Part shown: positions 43,508-51,535 of the stretch, piece after piece | Numbering within the stretch: the stretch's first letter is position 1 | Layout: every line of letters starts with the position of its first letter | Source: Fusobacterium sp. | GTDB lineage: Bacteria > Fusobacteriota > Fusobacteriia > Fusobacteriales > Fusobacteriaceae | Direction: 5' to 3' | DNA: 64,000 nt | NCBI RefSeq assembly: GCF_019012925.1 | Contig: NZ_JAGIRL010000008.1 | Coordinates: forward strand, 1-64,000 | Notes under the pieces: generated by a model | Told to the model about the DNA's origin: nothing | Seen by the model: the letters and a program-made list of their open reading frames with translations, nothing else | The model's database searches: none | Made by a program: the position numbers and the translations under genes

Positions 43508-44641
43508 TTAATCCTCTTTTAAAAACAGTGTACTGATATTAGCTAATCCTAAATATGTATTTTGTAGGAATAGATAGATAACATTGGGATTGATTGGTGA
43601 AAATTTTATTGATACATCTTTTCCATTTAATTCCTTAAAATCAGAAGATATGTATTGAAAATTTTTCACCCTAACCTTTGAATCATTTACCTTTCTCGAA
43701 ATAAGTTGTAAAAATATATCCAACTCTCTTATATATTTCAATCTATTTATAGTATTATAATTTATACTGAAAGCATACTCTTTTCTCTCCAAATATATAT
43801 ATACACTTAAAAACTCTGCCAACTCCAAAAATGACAGTTCATAATTGTGTTTTCTATAAAATTCCTCAATATCCTTTTTTATAAACTCAATAAACTTGTG
43901 TACCTCTGTATTTTCAGTGTAATGTTCACTTATCTTTACACCCAATCTATTGTATATCTCTTTCAATATTTTTTTATTGTTGATATTTTTTGAAGCTACT
44001 AGTATCTCCTTAGGCAGAATAAATTTTCCACCTTTTAATGAAGCTTTTAAAATTCCCTCCCTTATAAAGCCCAATAGTGAGTAGAAGTTTGCTGAATACA
44101 TATCAATAGCAAAATTAACAGGTTGTAAGGATGCTGTATCCAGCATTATCAACAATCTCGGAACGATCTTTTTACTTGAAAATAAACTGTCAACAAGTAT
44201 ATACAGAGGAATATCAAAAACTAAGTAACATTGATTCTCCTTTTTTATCTGCTCTAAATACTTATTCGTTGTCTTGTTGAAAAACTCATCTATATTGTTA
44301 ACTATTCTATAAAATGTGGCATAGCTTATTGTAAAATTCTCATTAAACATCTCTTTACATTTATCGTACAACAGTGTTATATTAGTCTCGTCAGAACTTC
44401 TACACACCTCTTTAATCCTATCTAAATCTCTCTCATCTATATTTCTAAAAGAGTTTTTATCCTCTCTAGCTTTTTTCTCTAAACCAATTATTCCATTTTT
44501 TTTATAGGCATTAACCCATCTTTTTAGAGTGGCATAGGATATATTCTCCTCATTCTCTATCTCTTTTAATTTCTTTTTCTTTTTTAAAAAAGGCTCAATT
44601 ATTTTGAAACGAAATAGTTCTAATTCTTGATTATCTTTCAC
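43508..44641 (-). CDS. Transposase-derived HTH protein with degenerate DDE domain
   Basis: 377 residues from a GTG at 44641, preferred over the ATG at 44689 because AAGGAG precedes it and the longer N-terminus is a low-complexity Ile run. An N-terminal helix-turn-helix (ISYATLKRWVNAYKKNG) is followed by a second (ISYATFYRIVNNI), as in Mu/IS-type transposases, and then an RNase H-like fold (LVFDIPLYILVD, LLIMLDTASLQPVNFAID). Where active integrases have D-N-G and V-E-R-F, this has VASKN and VHKF, so two of three catalytic acids appear lost. No terminal repeats or partner ATPase are seen. It is divergent from the PTS gene, so a domesticated regulator is plausible. Confidence 0.7.
   Translation of the reverse strand: MKDNQELELFRFKIIEPFLKKKKKLKEIENEENISYATLKRWVNAYKKNGIIGLEKKAREDKNSFRNIDERDLDRIKEVCRSSDETNITLLYDKCKEMFNENFTISYATFYRIVNNIDEFFNKTTNKYLEQIKKENQCYLVFDIPLYILVDSLFSSKKIVPRLLIMLDTASLQPVNFAIDMYSANFYSLLGFIREGILKASLKGGKFILPKEILVASKNINNKKILKEIYNRLGVKISEHYTENTEVHKFIEFIKKDIEEFYRKHNYELSFLELAEFLSVYIYLERKEYAFSINYNTINRLKYIRELDIFLQLISRKVNDSKVRVKNFQYISSDFKELNGKDVSIKFSPINPNVIYLFLQNTYLGLANISTLFLKED
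44587..44609. repeat. 23-bp direct repeat, copy inside the transposase-like gene
   Basis: Identical to 44720-44742. The core GGCTCAATTATTTTGAAA contains the imperfect dyad TCAA-N5-TTGA. It lies in the codons for RFKIIEPFLK near the protein's N-terminus. Confidence 0.8.
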
Positions 44642-44680
44642 TACTCTTTTCTCCTTAATACTAATAATTATTATAATAAA

Positions 44681-44709
44681 ATAATACAATACTTTTTAAA
44701 AAAAATCAA
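44681..44709 (-). promoter_or_regulatory. Promoter of the transposase-like gene
   Basis: Minus strand: TTGATT (44709-44704), 17 bases, TATTAT (44686-44681). Confidence 0.6.
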
Positions 44710-44719
44710 TTCCTTTAAT

Positions 44720-44742
44720 AAAAAGGCTCAATTATTTTGAAA
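44720..44742. repeat. 23-bp direct repeat, copy between divergent promoters (candidate operator)
   Basis: An exact copy of 44587-44609. It sits 10 bases from the -35 of the leftward promoter and 6 bases from the -35 of the rightward PTS promoter, the natural place for a regulator controlling both. Confidence 0.7.
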
Positions 44743-44748
44743 AAAATA

Positions 44749-44777
44749 TTGACTTTTTTAGAAAAATGAGATATATT
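44749..44777 (+). promoter_or_regulatory. Promoter of the PTS EIICB gene
   Basis: TTGACT (44749-44754), 17 bases, TATATT (44772-44777). Confidence 0.65.
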
Positions 44778-44810
44778 TAATTTGTTATTACAAATATTAT
44801 GGAGGTTATT

Positions 44811-46298
44811 ATGAAAGTCTTTGCAGAAGTTCAAAAAATTGGTAAAGCTTTAATGACTCCAGTTGCTATATTACCAGCAGCAGGATTATTTTTAGCTTTT
44901 GGAAACAAACTACATTTTACACTTATGGAGCAAGCAGGTCAGGTAATTTTTAATAACTTACCTCTTCTATTTGCCATTGGAGCAGCTATCGGTCTTGTAG
45001 GTGGAGATGGAATAGCAGCCTTAGCCGCAGTAGTAGCACTTTTAATTATGAATACTACAATGGGTATAATGACAGATGCAGCTGTTGGAGTAGCTAATGG
45101 AGATCTATCTTATGCTATGGTTTTAGGTATTCCTACTCTTCAAACAGGTGTTTTTGGTGGATTAATAGCTGGTATCATTGCAGCTATCTGTTATAAAAAA
45201 TTCTATAAAACTGAATTACCAGCTTTCTTAGGATTCTTTGCTGGAAAGAGATTAGTTCCTATTATGACAGCTATTGTAGCTTTCTTAGTTGGATTAGCTA
45301 TGCCTACTATCTGGCAACCTGTTCAAATAGGATTAGCAAAACTATCTTTCTTAGCTAATGATGTTAATACTAACATCTCTACTCTAATATTTGGTATCAT
45401 AGAGAGATCTCTAATCCCATTCGGATTACACCACATCTTCTATGCACCTTTCTGGTATCAATTTGGAGAGTATACAACTCAAGCTGGACAAGTGGTACAA
45501 GGTGACCAAACTATATGGTTTGCTATGTTAAAAGATGGAGTTCATTCATTCTCATCAGCAACTTATCAAGGTGCAGGTAAATTCTTAACAGGTAAATTTG
45601 TATTTATGATGTTTGGATTACCAGCTGCTGCTTTAGCTATGTATCACGAAGCTAAGCCTCAAAATAAAAAGTTAGTAGGAGGAATTCTATTCTCTGCTGC
45701 ACTAACATCTTTCCTAACAGGAATTACTGAGCCATTAGAGTTCTCATTCCTATTTGTTGCACCTATATTATATGGAATACACTGTATCTTTGCAGGTATC
45801 TCATTTATGTTAATGAATCTATTCAATGTTAGAATAGGTATGACATTCTCTGGAGGATTAATTGACTATATCGTATTTGGAGTTTTACCAGGAACTAGTG
45901 GATTTGAAACAAGATGGTATATGGTTATCATTGTTGGACTTTTCTTCTCTGTAATCTATTACTTTGGATTCAGATTTGCTATAAGAAAATTCAACCTTAA
46001 AACTCCTGGAAGAGATGATAGTACTTCTGAAGAGGCAGGTTCTGAAGCTATCGAAGGTGATGCTTTAGCTGTTGGTGTTTTACAAGCACTTGGTGGAAAA
46101 GAAAATATAATCTCTCTAGATTCTTGTATCACAAGATTAAGAGTTGAAGTTAAAGACAGTAGTCTTGTAGTTGATGATTCTCTTAAAAAATTAGGAGCAT
46201 CTGGAGTTTTAAAAGTTGGAGCTCATGGAGTTCAAGCTATATTTGGTTCAAAAGCACAATTTATCTGCAACGATTTAAGAAAAATGACTGGAATTTAA
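44811..46298 (+). CDS. PTS EIICB component, glucose/N-acetylglucosamine type
   Basis: 495 residues from the ATG at 44811. The earlier ATG at 44799 lies within the ribosome binding site ATGGAGG and is not used here. The EIIC membrane domain (about 1-390) starts [19 protein letters not shown] and contains [12 protein letters not shown] near 308-319. The cytoplasmic EIIB domain (about 415-495) has the phosphorylated Cys in [10 protein letters not shown] near 447. It imports and phosphorylates a hexose such as glucose or GlcNAc. No EIIA domain is fused, so it must share one encoded elsewhere. The divergent transposase-derived gene and the shared repeat suggest local regulation. Confidence 0.9.
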   Translation: MKVFAEVQKIGKALMTPVAILPAAGLFLAFGNKLHFTLMEQAGQVIFNNLPLLFAIGAAIGLVGGDGIAALAAVVALLIMNTTMGIMTDAAVGVANGDLSYAMVLGIPTLQTGVFGGLIAGIIAAICYKKFYKTELPAFLGFFAGKRLVPIMTAIVAFLVGLAMPTIWQPVQIGLAKLSFLANDVNTNISTLIFGIIERSLIPFGLHHIFYAPFWYQFGEYTTQAGQVVQGDQTIWFAMLKDGVHSFSSATYQGAGKFLTGKFVFMMFGLPAAALAMYHEAKPQNKKLVGGILFSAALTSFLTGITEPLEFSFLFVAPILYGIHCIFAGISFMLMNLFNVRIGMTFSGGLIDYIVFGVLPGTSGFETRWYMVIIVGLFFSVIYYFGFRFAIRKFNLKTPGRDDSTSEEAGSEAIEGDALAVGVLQALGGKENIISLDSCITRLRVEVKDSSLVVDDSLKKLGASGVLKVGAHGVQAIFGSKAQFICNDLRKMTGI

Positions 46299-46347
46299 GA
46301 TACTAAGTTTTGGTCATATGGGTTAAAAAATAGGGTATTTATCATAG

Positions 46348-46384
46348 AGGAGAGAACATTTAGTTTCTCTCCTTTCAATTTTAT
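46348..46384 (+). terminator. Terminator after the PTS gene
   Basis: AGGAGAGAA and TTCTCTCCT arms around a short loop (46348-46373), followed by a T-rich tract. Confidence 0.7.
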
Positions 46385-46412
46385 TTTCAAATAAAAAAAT
46401 AACAAAAAAATA

Positions 46413-46441
46413 TTGTTAAAATTCTATTTACGTAGTATACT
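46413..46441 (+). promoter_or_regulatory. Promoter upstream of the leader hairpin and DUF2207 gene
   Basis: TTGTTA (46413-46418), exactly 17 bases, TATACT (46436-46441). Confidence 0.65.
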
Positions 46442-46488
46442 TATAGTGGGTTGATAGAAATAAATTTTAAACGCTATATAAGAGGGTG

Positions 46489-46515
46489 ATGCTAATGGTA
46501 TTAATTGTTTTTTGA
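46489..46515 (+). CDS. Possible leader peptide (MLMVLIVF)
   Basis: A minimal frame after AGAGGG, with ATG at 46489 or 46495 and TGA at 46513. It encodes MLMVLIVF or MVLIVF and lies within the 5' arm of a long hairpin. It could be an attenuation leader peptide; chance cannot be excluded for so short a frame. Confidence 0.35.
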   Translation: MLMVLIVF

Positions 46516-46556
46516 AGTATAAAACAGTTTTTATCATTAGTATTTTTTATTTTATA
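46491..46556 (+). terminator. Long imperfect hairpin with T-tract (attenuator or sRNA terminator)
   Basis: A stem of about 21 positions between 46491-46511 and 46521-46541, with two mismatches and three wobble pairs, loop TTGAAGTAT, then ATTTTTTATTTTAT. It is only about 40 bases from the predicted transcription start. It is therefore either an attenuator in the DUF2207 leader or the end of a small RNA of about 110 bases. Confidence 0.6.
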
Positions 46557-46579
46557 CTATAATTATCAGGGAGAGAAAT

Positions 46580-48400
46580 ATGGGAAAATTTAAAACTTAT
46601 TTAAACAAATTACTGCCTATTTTATTTACTTTTGCTCTATTGTCTTTATATACCTTAGCTAGTCCAAAATATAGTGTTGTTAATCTCAATATAGAAGCTA
46701 AGATAAATAGAGATGGTAGTGTCAATATCACTGAATTGGTAGAGTACAATTCATACAATATAAATGGAATTCTCTATAATATTGATTATAGTGGATATGG
46801 AGAGTTGAAAGATCTACAGGTATTCTATGAACAGAATAGCGAGTTTTATCCAGCTAAAAACAGCAATAGTCACAATAAGGGTACTTACACACTCAATAAT
46901 AGTGATGAACTTATGAAGATAAAACTCTACTATCCTATGAGAAATCAAAATAAATGGTTTCTCTTTAATTACACACTCACTCAAGGAGTTACTGTATACA
47001 ATGATATTGCTCAATTCAATAGAAAAATGGTGGGAAAAAGTTGGAAATCTAATATAGATAATATTAAAGTTAAGATTACTCTTCCTGAAAAAGTACCAAC
47101 AAATAAGATAAAAGCTTTTGGACATGGACCACTTATAGGAGATGTTGATATAATAAATGGAAAAGAGATACTATATACCCTTCATAATTACTATTCTGGA
47201 GAGTTTGTAGAAACAAATGTACTCTTTCCTAGAGATATTCTCTCTAATATAGATCCCTCTATTATTAAAAATGAAGATGGATATGATAAGATTTTAAAGC
47301 TTGAAAATAAGTTAGCTGATAGAGCTGATCTACATAGAAAAATTTTAGAGATGAAAGATATGATTGGGGCTTTAATTTTTGCTATTTTCTTAGCTTGGAT
47401 AGCTTTTATACTGCTCTTTAATTATATACAAAACATAAGAAAACATAAAGTAAATATTGAACATAGAGAGTATTTTAAAGAAGCTCCTAATAATTTTTCT
47501 CCAGCAGTTGGTGGAGCAATTGCTTGTGGTGGTATACTTCCTAATCATCTTCTCGCTACAGTTATAGATTTAGTTAGAAGAGATTATCTTGAGATATCAG
47601 TGGGAGAAGAGAGTATACTTAGAAAGAAAAACTTAGACTTAAAAGATCTGAAAGATTATGAAAAGTTTGTAATTGAATGGTATATTGATGAACTTGGTGA
47701 TGGCTCTCAAATATCTATGGAAGAGATCGAAAGAGTTATAAAAGATAGAAAAAGTGCTATTAATTTTGGACAGAAATATGAAAAATGGCAATCAATGGTG
47801 GTAAGTGATCTTAAAAATGTTGGCTTTAAAAGAGAGAAAAAAAATAAACTTCCTATTGCCCTAGCCATTTTAACAGCAGTCTTAGGACTACCTACTGGTG
47901 TCTTTTTATCTGCATATTTTAATGATGGTAAATTTATCTCTTTTCCATTTATCTCTTTTTTCCTCATTATGTTTTCTACATCTGGAAGAAGATATACACT
48001 GGAAGCTGAAAATTTGAGAGCAGAGTGGCTTGACTATAAAAAATTCTTAATTGATTATAGAAACTTTAAAGAAGCTAAGCTATCCCCTATATATATTTGG
48101 GAACAACACTTTACATATGCTATTGCCTTGGGTGTAGCTGAAGAGGTGGCTAAGGGATATTCAGAAATATATGTAGAAAATAATGATATTGATAGAAGAA
48201 GATTTAACAGAATTCCTCTTATAGGTATGTATGGTAGAAATTCTAGATTTAGAAATATAGAGAGAACTATTTCTAATTCTGTTATTCATAGTACAAGAGC
48301 TCTATCCAACTCTAGACCATCTTCAAGAGGAAGTGGCGGAGGATTTAGTGGTGGTTCTTCTGGTGGGGGAGGTAGCCGTGGTGGCGGTGGTGCTTTTTAA
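46580..48400 (+). CDS. DUF2207 family membrane protein
   Basis: 606 residues: an N-terminal signal or anchor (about 10-28), and an extracytoplasmic beta-rich domain (about 35-235) typical of DUF2207 (IEAKINRDGSVNITELVEY). One membrane segment (about 262-285), a cytoplasmic helical part, two close hydrophobic segments (about 428-465) and a Gly/Ser-rich C-terminus ending GGGGAF complete it. The Gly-rich tail is standard for this family. Function is unknown. GGGAGAG precedes the start. It is preceded by a promoter and hairpin leader (46413-46556), and no partner gene follows. Confidence 0.88.
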   Translation: MGKFKTYLNKLLPILFTFALLSLYTLASPKYSVVNLNIEAKINRDGSVNITELVEYNSYNINGILYNIDYSGYGELKDLQVFYEQNSEFYPAKNSNSHNKGTYTLNNSDELMKIKLYYPMRNQNKWFLFNYTLTQGVTVYNDIAQFNRKMVGKSWKSNIDNIKVKITLPEKVPTNKIKAFGHGPLIGDVDIINGKEILYTLHNYYSGEFVETNVLFPRDILSNIDPSIIKNEDGYDKILKLENKLADRADLHRKILEMKDMIGALIFAIFLAWIAFILLFNYIQNIRKHKVNIEHREYFKEAPNNFSPAVGGAIACGGILPNHLLATVIDLVRRDYLEISVGEESILRKKNLDLKDLKDYEKFVIEWYIDELGDGSQISMEEIERVIKDRKSAINFGQKYEKWQSMVVSDLKNVGFKREKKNKLPIALAILTAVLGLPTGVFLSAYFNDGKFISFPFISFFLIMFSTSGRRYTLEAENLRAEWLDYKKFLIDYRNFKEAKLSPIYIWEQHFTYAIALGVAEEVAKGYSEIYVENNDIDRRRFNRIPLIGMYGRNSRFRNIERTISNSVIHSTRALSNSRPSSRGSGGGFSGGSSGGGGSRGGGGAF

Positions 48401-48783
48401 TCAACTAACTTTTATTAAACTTTTATTATAAAATTTTTATAGTTTATATATCTAATTTTAATTATCTTTATTATATAAATAAGTTAACATAAATAATTTG
48501 TTTTTTGTTTTAAAAATAGAACTTTTACAATTAAATCATTCCATAAACTTTTTAACTTAATCTTATATTGTAAATTTATGTTTAATTAAAGCGAAAATTC
48601 TTGAAGTTTTTGTAAAGTTATGCTACAATTTAGCTGTAATTCATTAATAAAGAGATTATTTAGTTTCATTATAACGATTTTTATACTAAACTTTTTTTGT
48701 TTATTATAAAATGATTTTTATAATAAATTGATCTTTATTTTTAAATTATAAAATTCGGGAAAATTTTTAGGGAGGAATAAGTA
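48401..48783. other. 383-base intergenic region upstream of the second autotransporter
   Basis: Strongly AT-rich. It holds a promoter at 48601-48629 and a leader of about 145 bases. The leader contains a weak TTTAGT/ACTAAA hairpin followed by CTTTTTTTG (about 48659-48701) that might act as an attenuator. No c-di-GMP riboswitch motif is present, unlike upstream of the giant autotransporter. Confidence 0.45.
48601..48629 (+). promoter_or_regulatory. Promoter of the second autotransporter gene
   Basis: TTGAAG (48601-48606), exactly 17 bases, TACAAT (48624-48629). Confidence 0.65.
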
Positions 48784-51483
48784 ATGAATAATTTGATTAG
48801 CACAGAAAAAGCCTTAAAACACTGGCTTAAAAACAAAGTAGCTGTAACAACTGCAACTGTAGTTGGATTCTTAATAATGGGGAGTGTTTCTTTTGGAGTA
48901 GACATAACTGAAGATAAAACAGAAACTATTAAAGGAAATAACATTACAATAGCTAAAGATAAAAATGTTAATATCAATCTACAAAATGGTGCTACAGGAA
49001 TTGATTACGATTTTGACAATCAACTAGAAAATAATATAATTGAAAATAATGGAAATATAGTTGCAGAAACTTTTAATGGTAATGCTGTTGGAATATATAT
49101 TGATTCAAAACCAAGTTATGGTAGTGATGATATAAATAATTGGAAAGAATTAAATAATCTTACAATTACGAATAATGGAACTATTAAAACAACTGTCAAA
49201 AATGGTGGTTCTGCAACTCCAATTTATGCTGATGTAAGAGTAAAAGATGGTAATACTTTGAAAATTACAAATAACGGTCAATTAATAGCGGAAAGAATAG
49301 GTGCTTCTGAAGGAAGAGGAGCTCTTTCTGCTGTATACATAAATTCTAAAGGTAAAGGTAAAGTTGAGTTTACTAATAGTGGTAGCGGTATTATTGAGGT
49401 TAAACAAGGAGTTGGAATTGAGGTTTCTGGAAATGCAGAAGTTACTAACACAGGAACTATAAAGTTATCTAATAGTAGTATTGCTGTAAAAAATAATGGA
49501 GCAACTGTTAATATCAACGGAACTATTGAAGTAACTGATAAAAATGGAAATGATGTAGCTCAAGAGTCTTTATTTGTAGGTGTTAATAAAGAAAATATAA
49601 AAGGAATGATAAAAGGAAAAGATGGAGTTGCAATTAAAAATAGTAACAGTACATATTTAGATGGAACATTAACAACACCTGAAATAAATAAAAAAGGGGA
49701 AAAAACTAAATCTGTTACACTAGGATTAAAGAATACAACAACTATAGACGGGAAAGATAAAGAAGCAATAAATTTAGATGCCTTAAATATTGTTGGTGAT
49801 GTAAATATATTAGATGTTAAAGTTAATAATACAACTATAAATATAGATGATGTAGGAAAATTAAAAGTTGGAAAAATAGAAGAAAAATGGGATAATGGTA
49901 AAAAAGAAGTGCTTACTCCTTCAACTTTAGAATTAAATGGAAGTTCAGTTAATCAAAAAATAGATAAAACAGCTGTAGAACTAATAGCTGGTTCTACATT
50001 AAATTTAAAAGATGTTAACTTTAATGGTGGAATATCAAGTGATGAGAAGGAAAATAAATTAAATGTATTTGGCAATACATATATTAATGGAAATATAGGA
50101 GTTAAAAATATAACTGTAGGAACAGATGGTAAAGCAGTTGGTTCTGATAAATTAACTCTTTCTTCAAATTCATCATTTACAAAAGAAACAACATTAACTA
50201 ATACTACTGGAGTAACTATTTTTCAAATAGGAAAAGATTTAGAAAACGCTCTTGTTAATTCTGATCCAAATGCGATAGTAACAATCAAAGGAAAAATAGA
50301 TTTCGATTTAAGCTCTATTACAAAAGATGAAGATATTGACCTATTTGGTGGAACAGACCATAATTTAACAGAGGCTAAATATGAAAATGTAACTGACCAA
50401 GTATATAATACAGTTTTAAATAGGGAAACTGGAACTTTATTTATAAGATACAATAAATCTCTATTTGCTGATGCTAGGTTAAACGTAGTTAACAACGAAG
50501 CTCAAATGATAAATGGAAACTTCTCTCAAGTTACATCAGAAAGAGAAGGACAAATGGATAAAATATACTCTGGATCTATCTATGCTGAAACTATTAGAGC
50601 AGCTTATGACAACTTAAAATTAAATGAAGGAACTATACTTTCATTATCTAACAATGTAAAAGCTGGAGAATTTACTGCTGAAGGTAGAGCAATCTACAAT
50701 AAAGATGAGTATAAGAGAGATGGAATAGTTGGAAAATATGATGTTGAGAACGAAACTTCTGGATTATTAGCTTCTTTAGAGTATGGAGTAAATGACACTA
50801 CAAAAACTGGTTTAGTATTTGCTGGTTCTAAACAAGATTTAGATGTAACAGGTGGAAAAGCTGATGGAGACCTATTCTACTTAGGATTCTATGGAGTAAA
50901 ATCATTAGGAAACTATGATCTTACTGCTGGATTAGGATACCAATTAGGTAAATATGATGCAACTAATACAGCTGCTAATGTAGTAGGAAAAGATAAGTAT
51001 GATACAAAAGCTTTAAGTGGATATGTTCAAGCTAAATACTTAGGAGATTTAGGAGATGGATTATCAATTCAACCTAAAGTAAAATTAGGATATACTCACT
51101 TAAAACAAGATTCTGCTAAAGATTCATACTTCGGATTAACTGATACAGATGTAACAACATTTGATACTGAATTAGGAGCAGACTTAGTAAAAACTGTTCA
51201 ACTTGAAAAATCTAAAGTAGATGTTAAATTCGGTACTGCTTTTGTTAAAACATTTGGAGATACTGACAAAGAGTTCAAAGGACAATTCTTTGGAGCTAAT
51301 ACAGCTAGTAACCAATTTGGAGTACACGGTGGAGAATTATCTGAAAACGTACTTAAATTTAACTTAGGTGCAGAAGTTGCAAATGAAAATGGATTCTTCT
51401 ATAATGGAGGATTTACTTATGAGTTTGGTTCAGAAGATATGAAATCATATGGTGTAAACGTTGGTGCTGGATATAGATTCTAA
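48784..51483 (+). CDS. Autotransporter with C-terminal beta-barrel, 899 residues
   Basis: The N-terminus STEKALKHWLKNKVAV and a signal core ending GSVSFG share the Lys-rich leader pattern of the giant autotransporter at 19247-30985. The passenger (about 40-570) is a short beta-helix-like region with NNG-x-I motifs (ENNGNIVAET, TNNGTIKT). The C-terminal barrel (about 620-899) ends in the strand YGVNVGAGYRF with a terminal Phe, as needed for BAM insertion. It is a type Va-like surface protein; the ligand is unknown. GGGAGG precedes the start. It is monocistronic between a promoter at 48601-48629 and a perfect hairpin terminator. Confidence 0.92.
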   Translation: MNNLISTEKALKHWLKNKVAVTTATVVGFLIMGSVSFGVDITEDKTETIKGNNITIAKDKNVNINLQNGATGIDYDFDNQLENNIIENNGNIVAETFNGNAVGIYIDSKPSYGSDDINNWKELNNLTITNNGTIKTTVKNGGSATPIYADVRVKDGNTLKITNNGQLIAERIGASEGRGALSAVYINSKGKGKVEFTNSGSGIIEVKQGVGIEVSGNAEVTNTGTIKLSNSSIAVKNNGATVNINGTIEVTDKNGNDVAQESLFVGVNKENIKGMIKGKDGVAIKNSNSTYLDGTLTTPEINKKGEKTKSVTLGLKNTTTIDGKDKEAINLDALNIVGDVNILDVKVNNTTINIDDVGKLKVGKIEEKWDNGKKEVLTPSTLELNGSSVNQKIDKTAVELIAGSTLNLKDVNFNGGISSDEKENKLNVFGNTYINGNIGVKNITVGTDGKAVGSDKLTLSSNSSFTKETTLTNTTGVTIFQIGKDLENALVNSDPNAIVTIKGKIDFDLSSITKDEDIDLFGGTDHNLTEAKYENVTDQVYNTVLNRETGTLFIRYNKSLFADARLNVVNNEAQMINGNFSQVTSEREGQMDKIYSGSIYAETIRAAYDNLKLNEGTILSLSNNVKAGEFTAEGRAIYNKDEYKRDGIVGKYDVENETSGLLASLEYGVNDTTKTGLVFAGSKQDLDVTGGKADGDLFYLGFYGVKSLGNYDLTAGLGYQLGKYDATNTAANVVGKDKYDTKALSGYVQAKYLGDLGDGLSIQPKVKLGYTHLKQDSAKDSYFGLTDTDVTTFDTELGADLVKTVQLEKSKVDVKFGTAFVKTFGDTDKEFKGQFFGANTASNQFGVHGGELSENVLKFNLGAEVANENGFFYNGGFTYEFGSEDMKSYGVNVGAGYRF

Positions 51484-51502
51484 TCAATTCAATATATAAT
51501 AT

Positions 51503-51535
51503 TAACCTCCCCTGATTTCAGGGGAGGTTATTTTT
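51503..51535 (+). terminator. Perfect terminator of the second autotransporter gene
   Basis: A 13-bp perfect stem (arms TAACCTCCCCTGA and complement) with a two-base loop, then a T-run that overlaps the stop of the convergent gene. Confidence 0.9.

Noticed and set aside
43508..44809. An intact insertion sequence around the transposase-like gene
   Set aside because: I find no terminal inverted repeats or target duplication; the 23-bp repeat is direct and one copy is inside the gene; the catalytic residues look lost.
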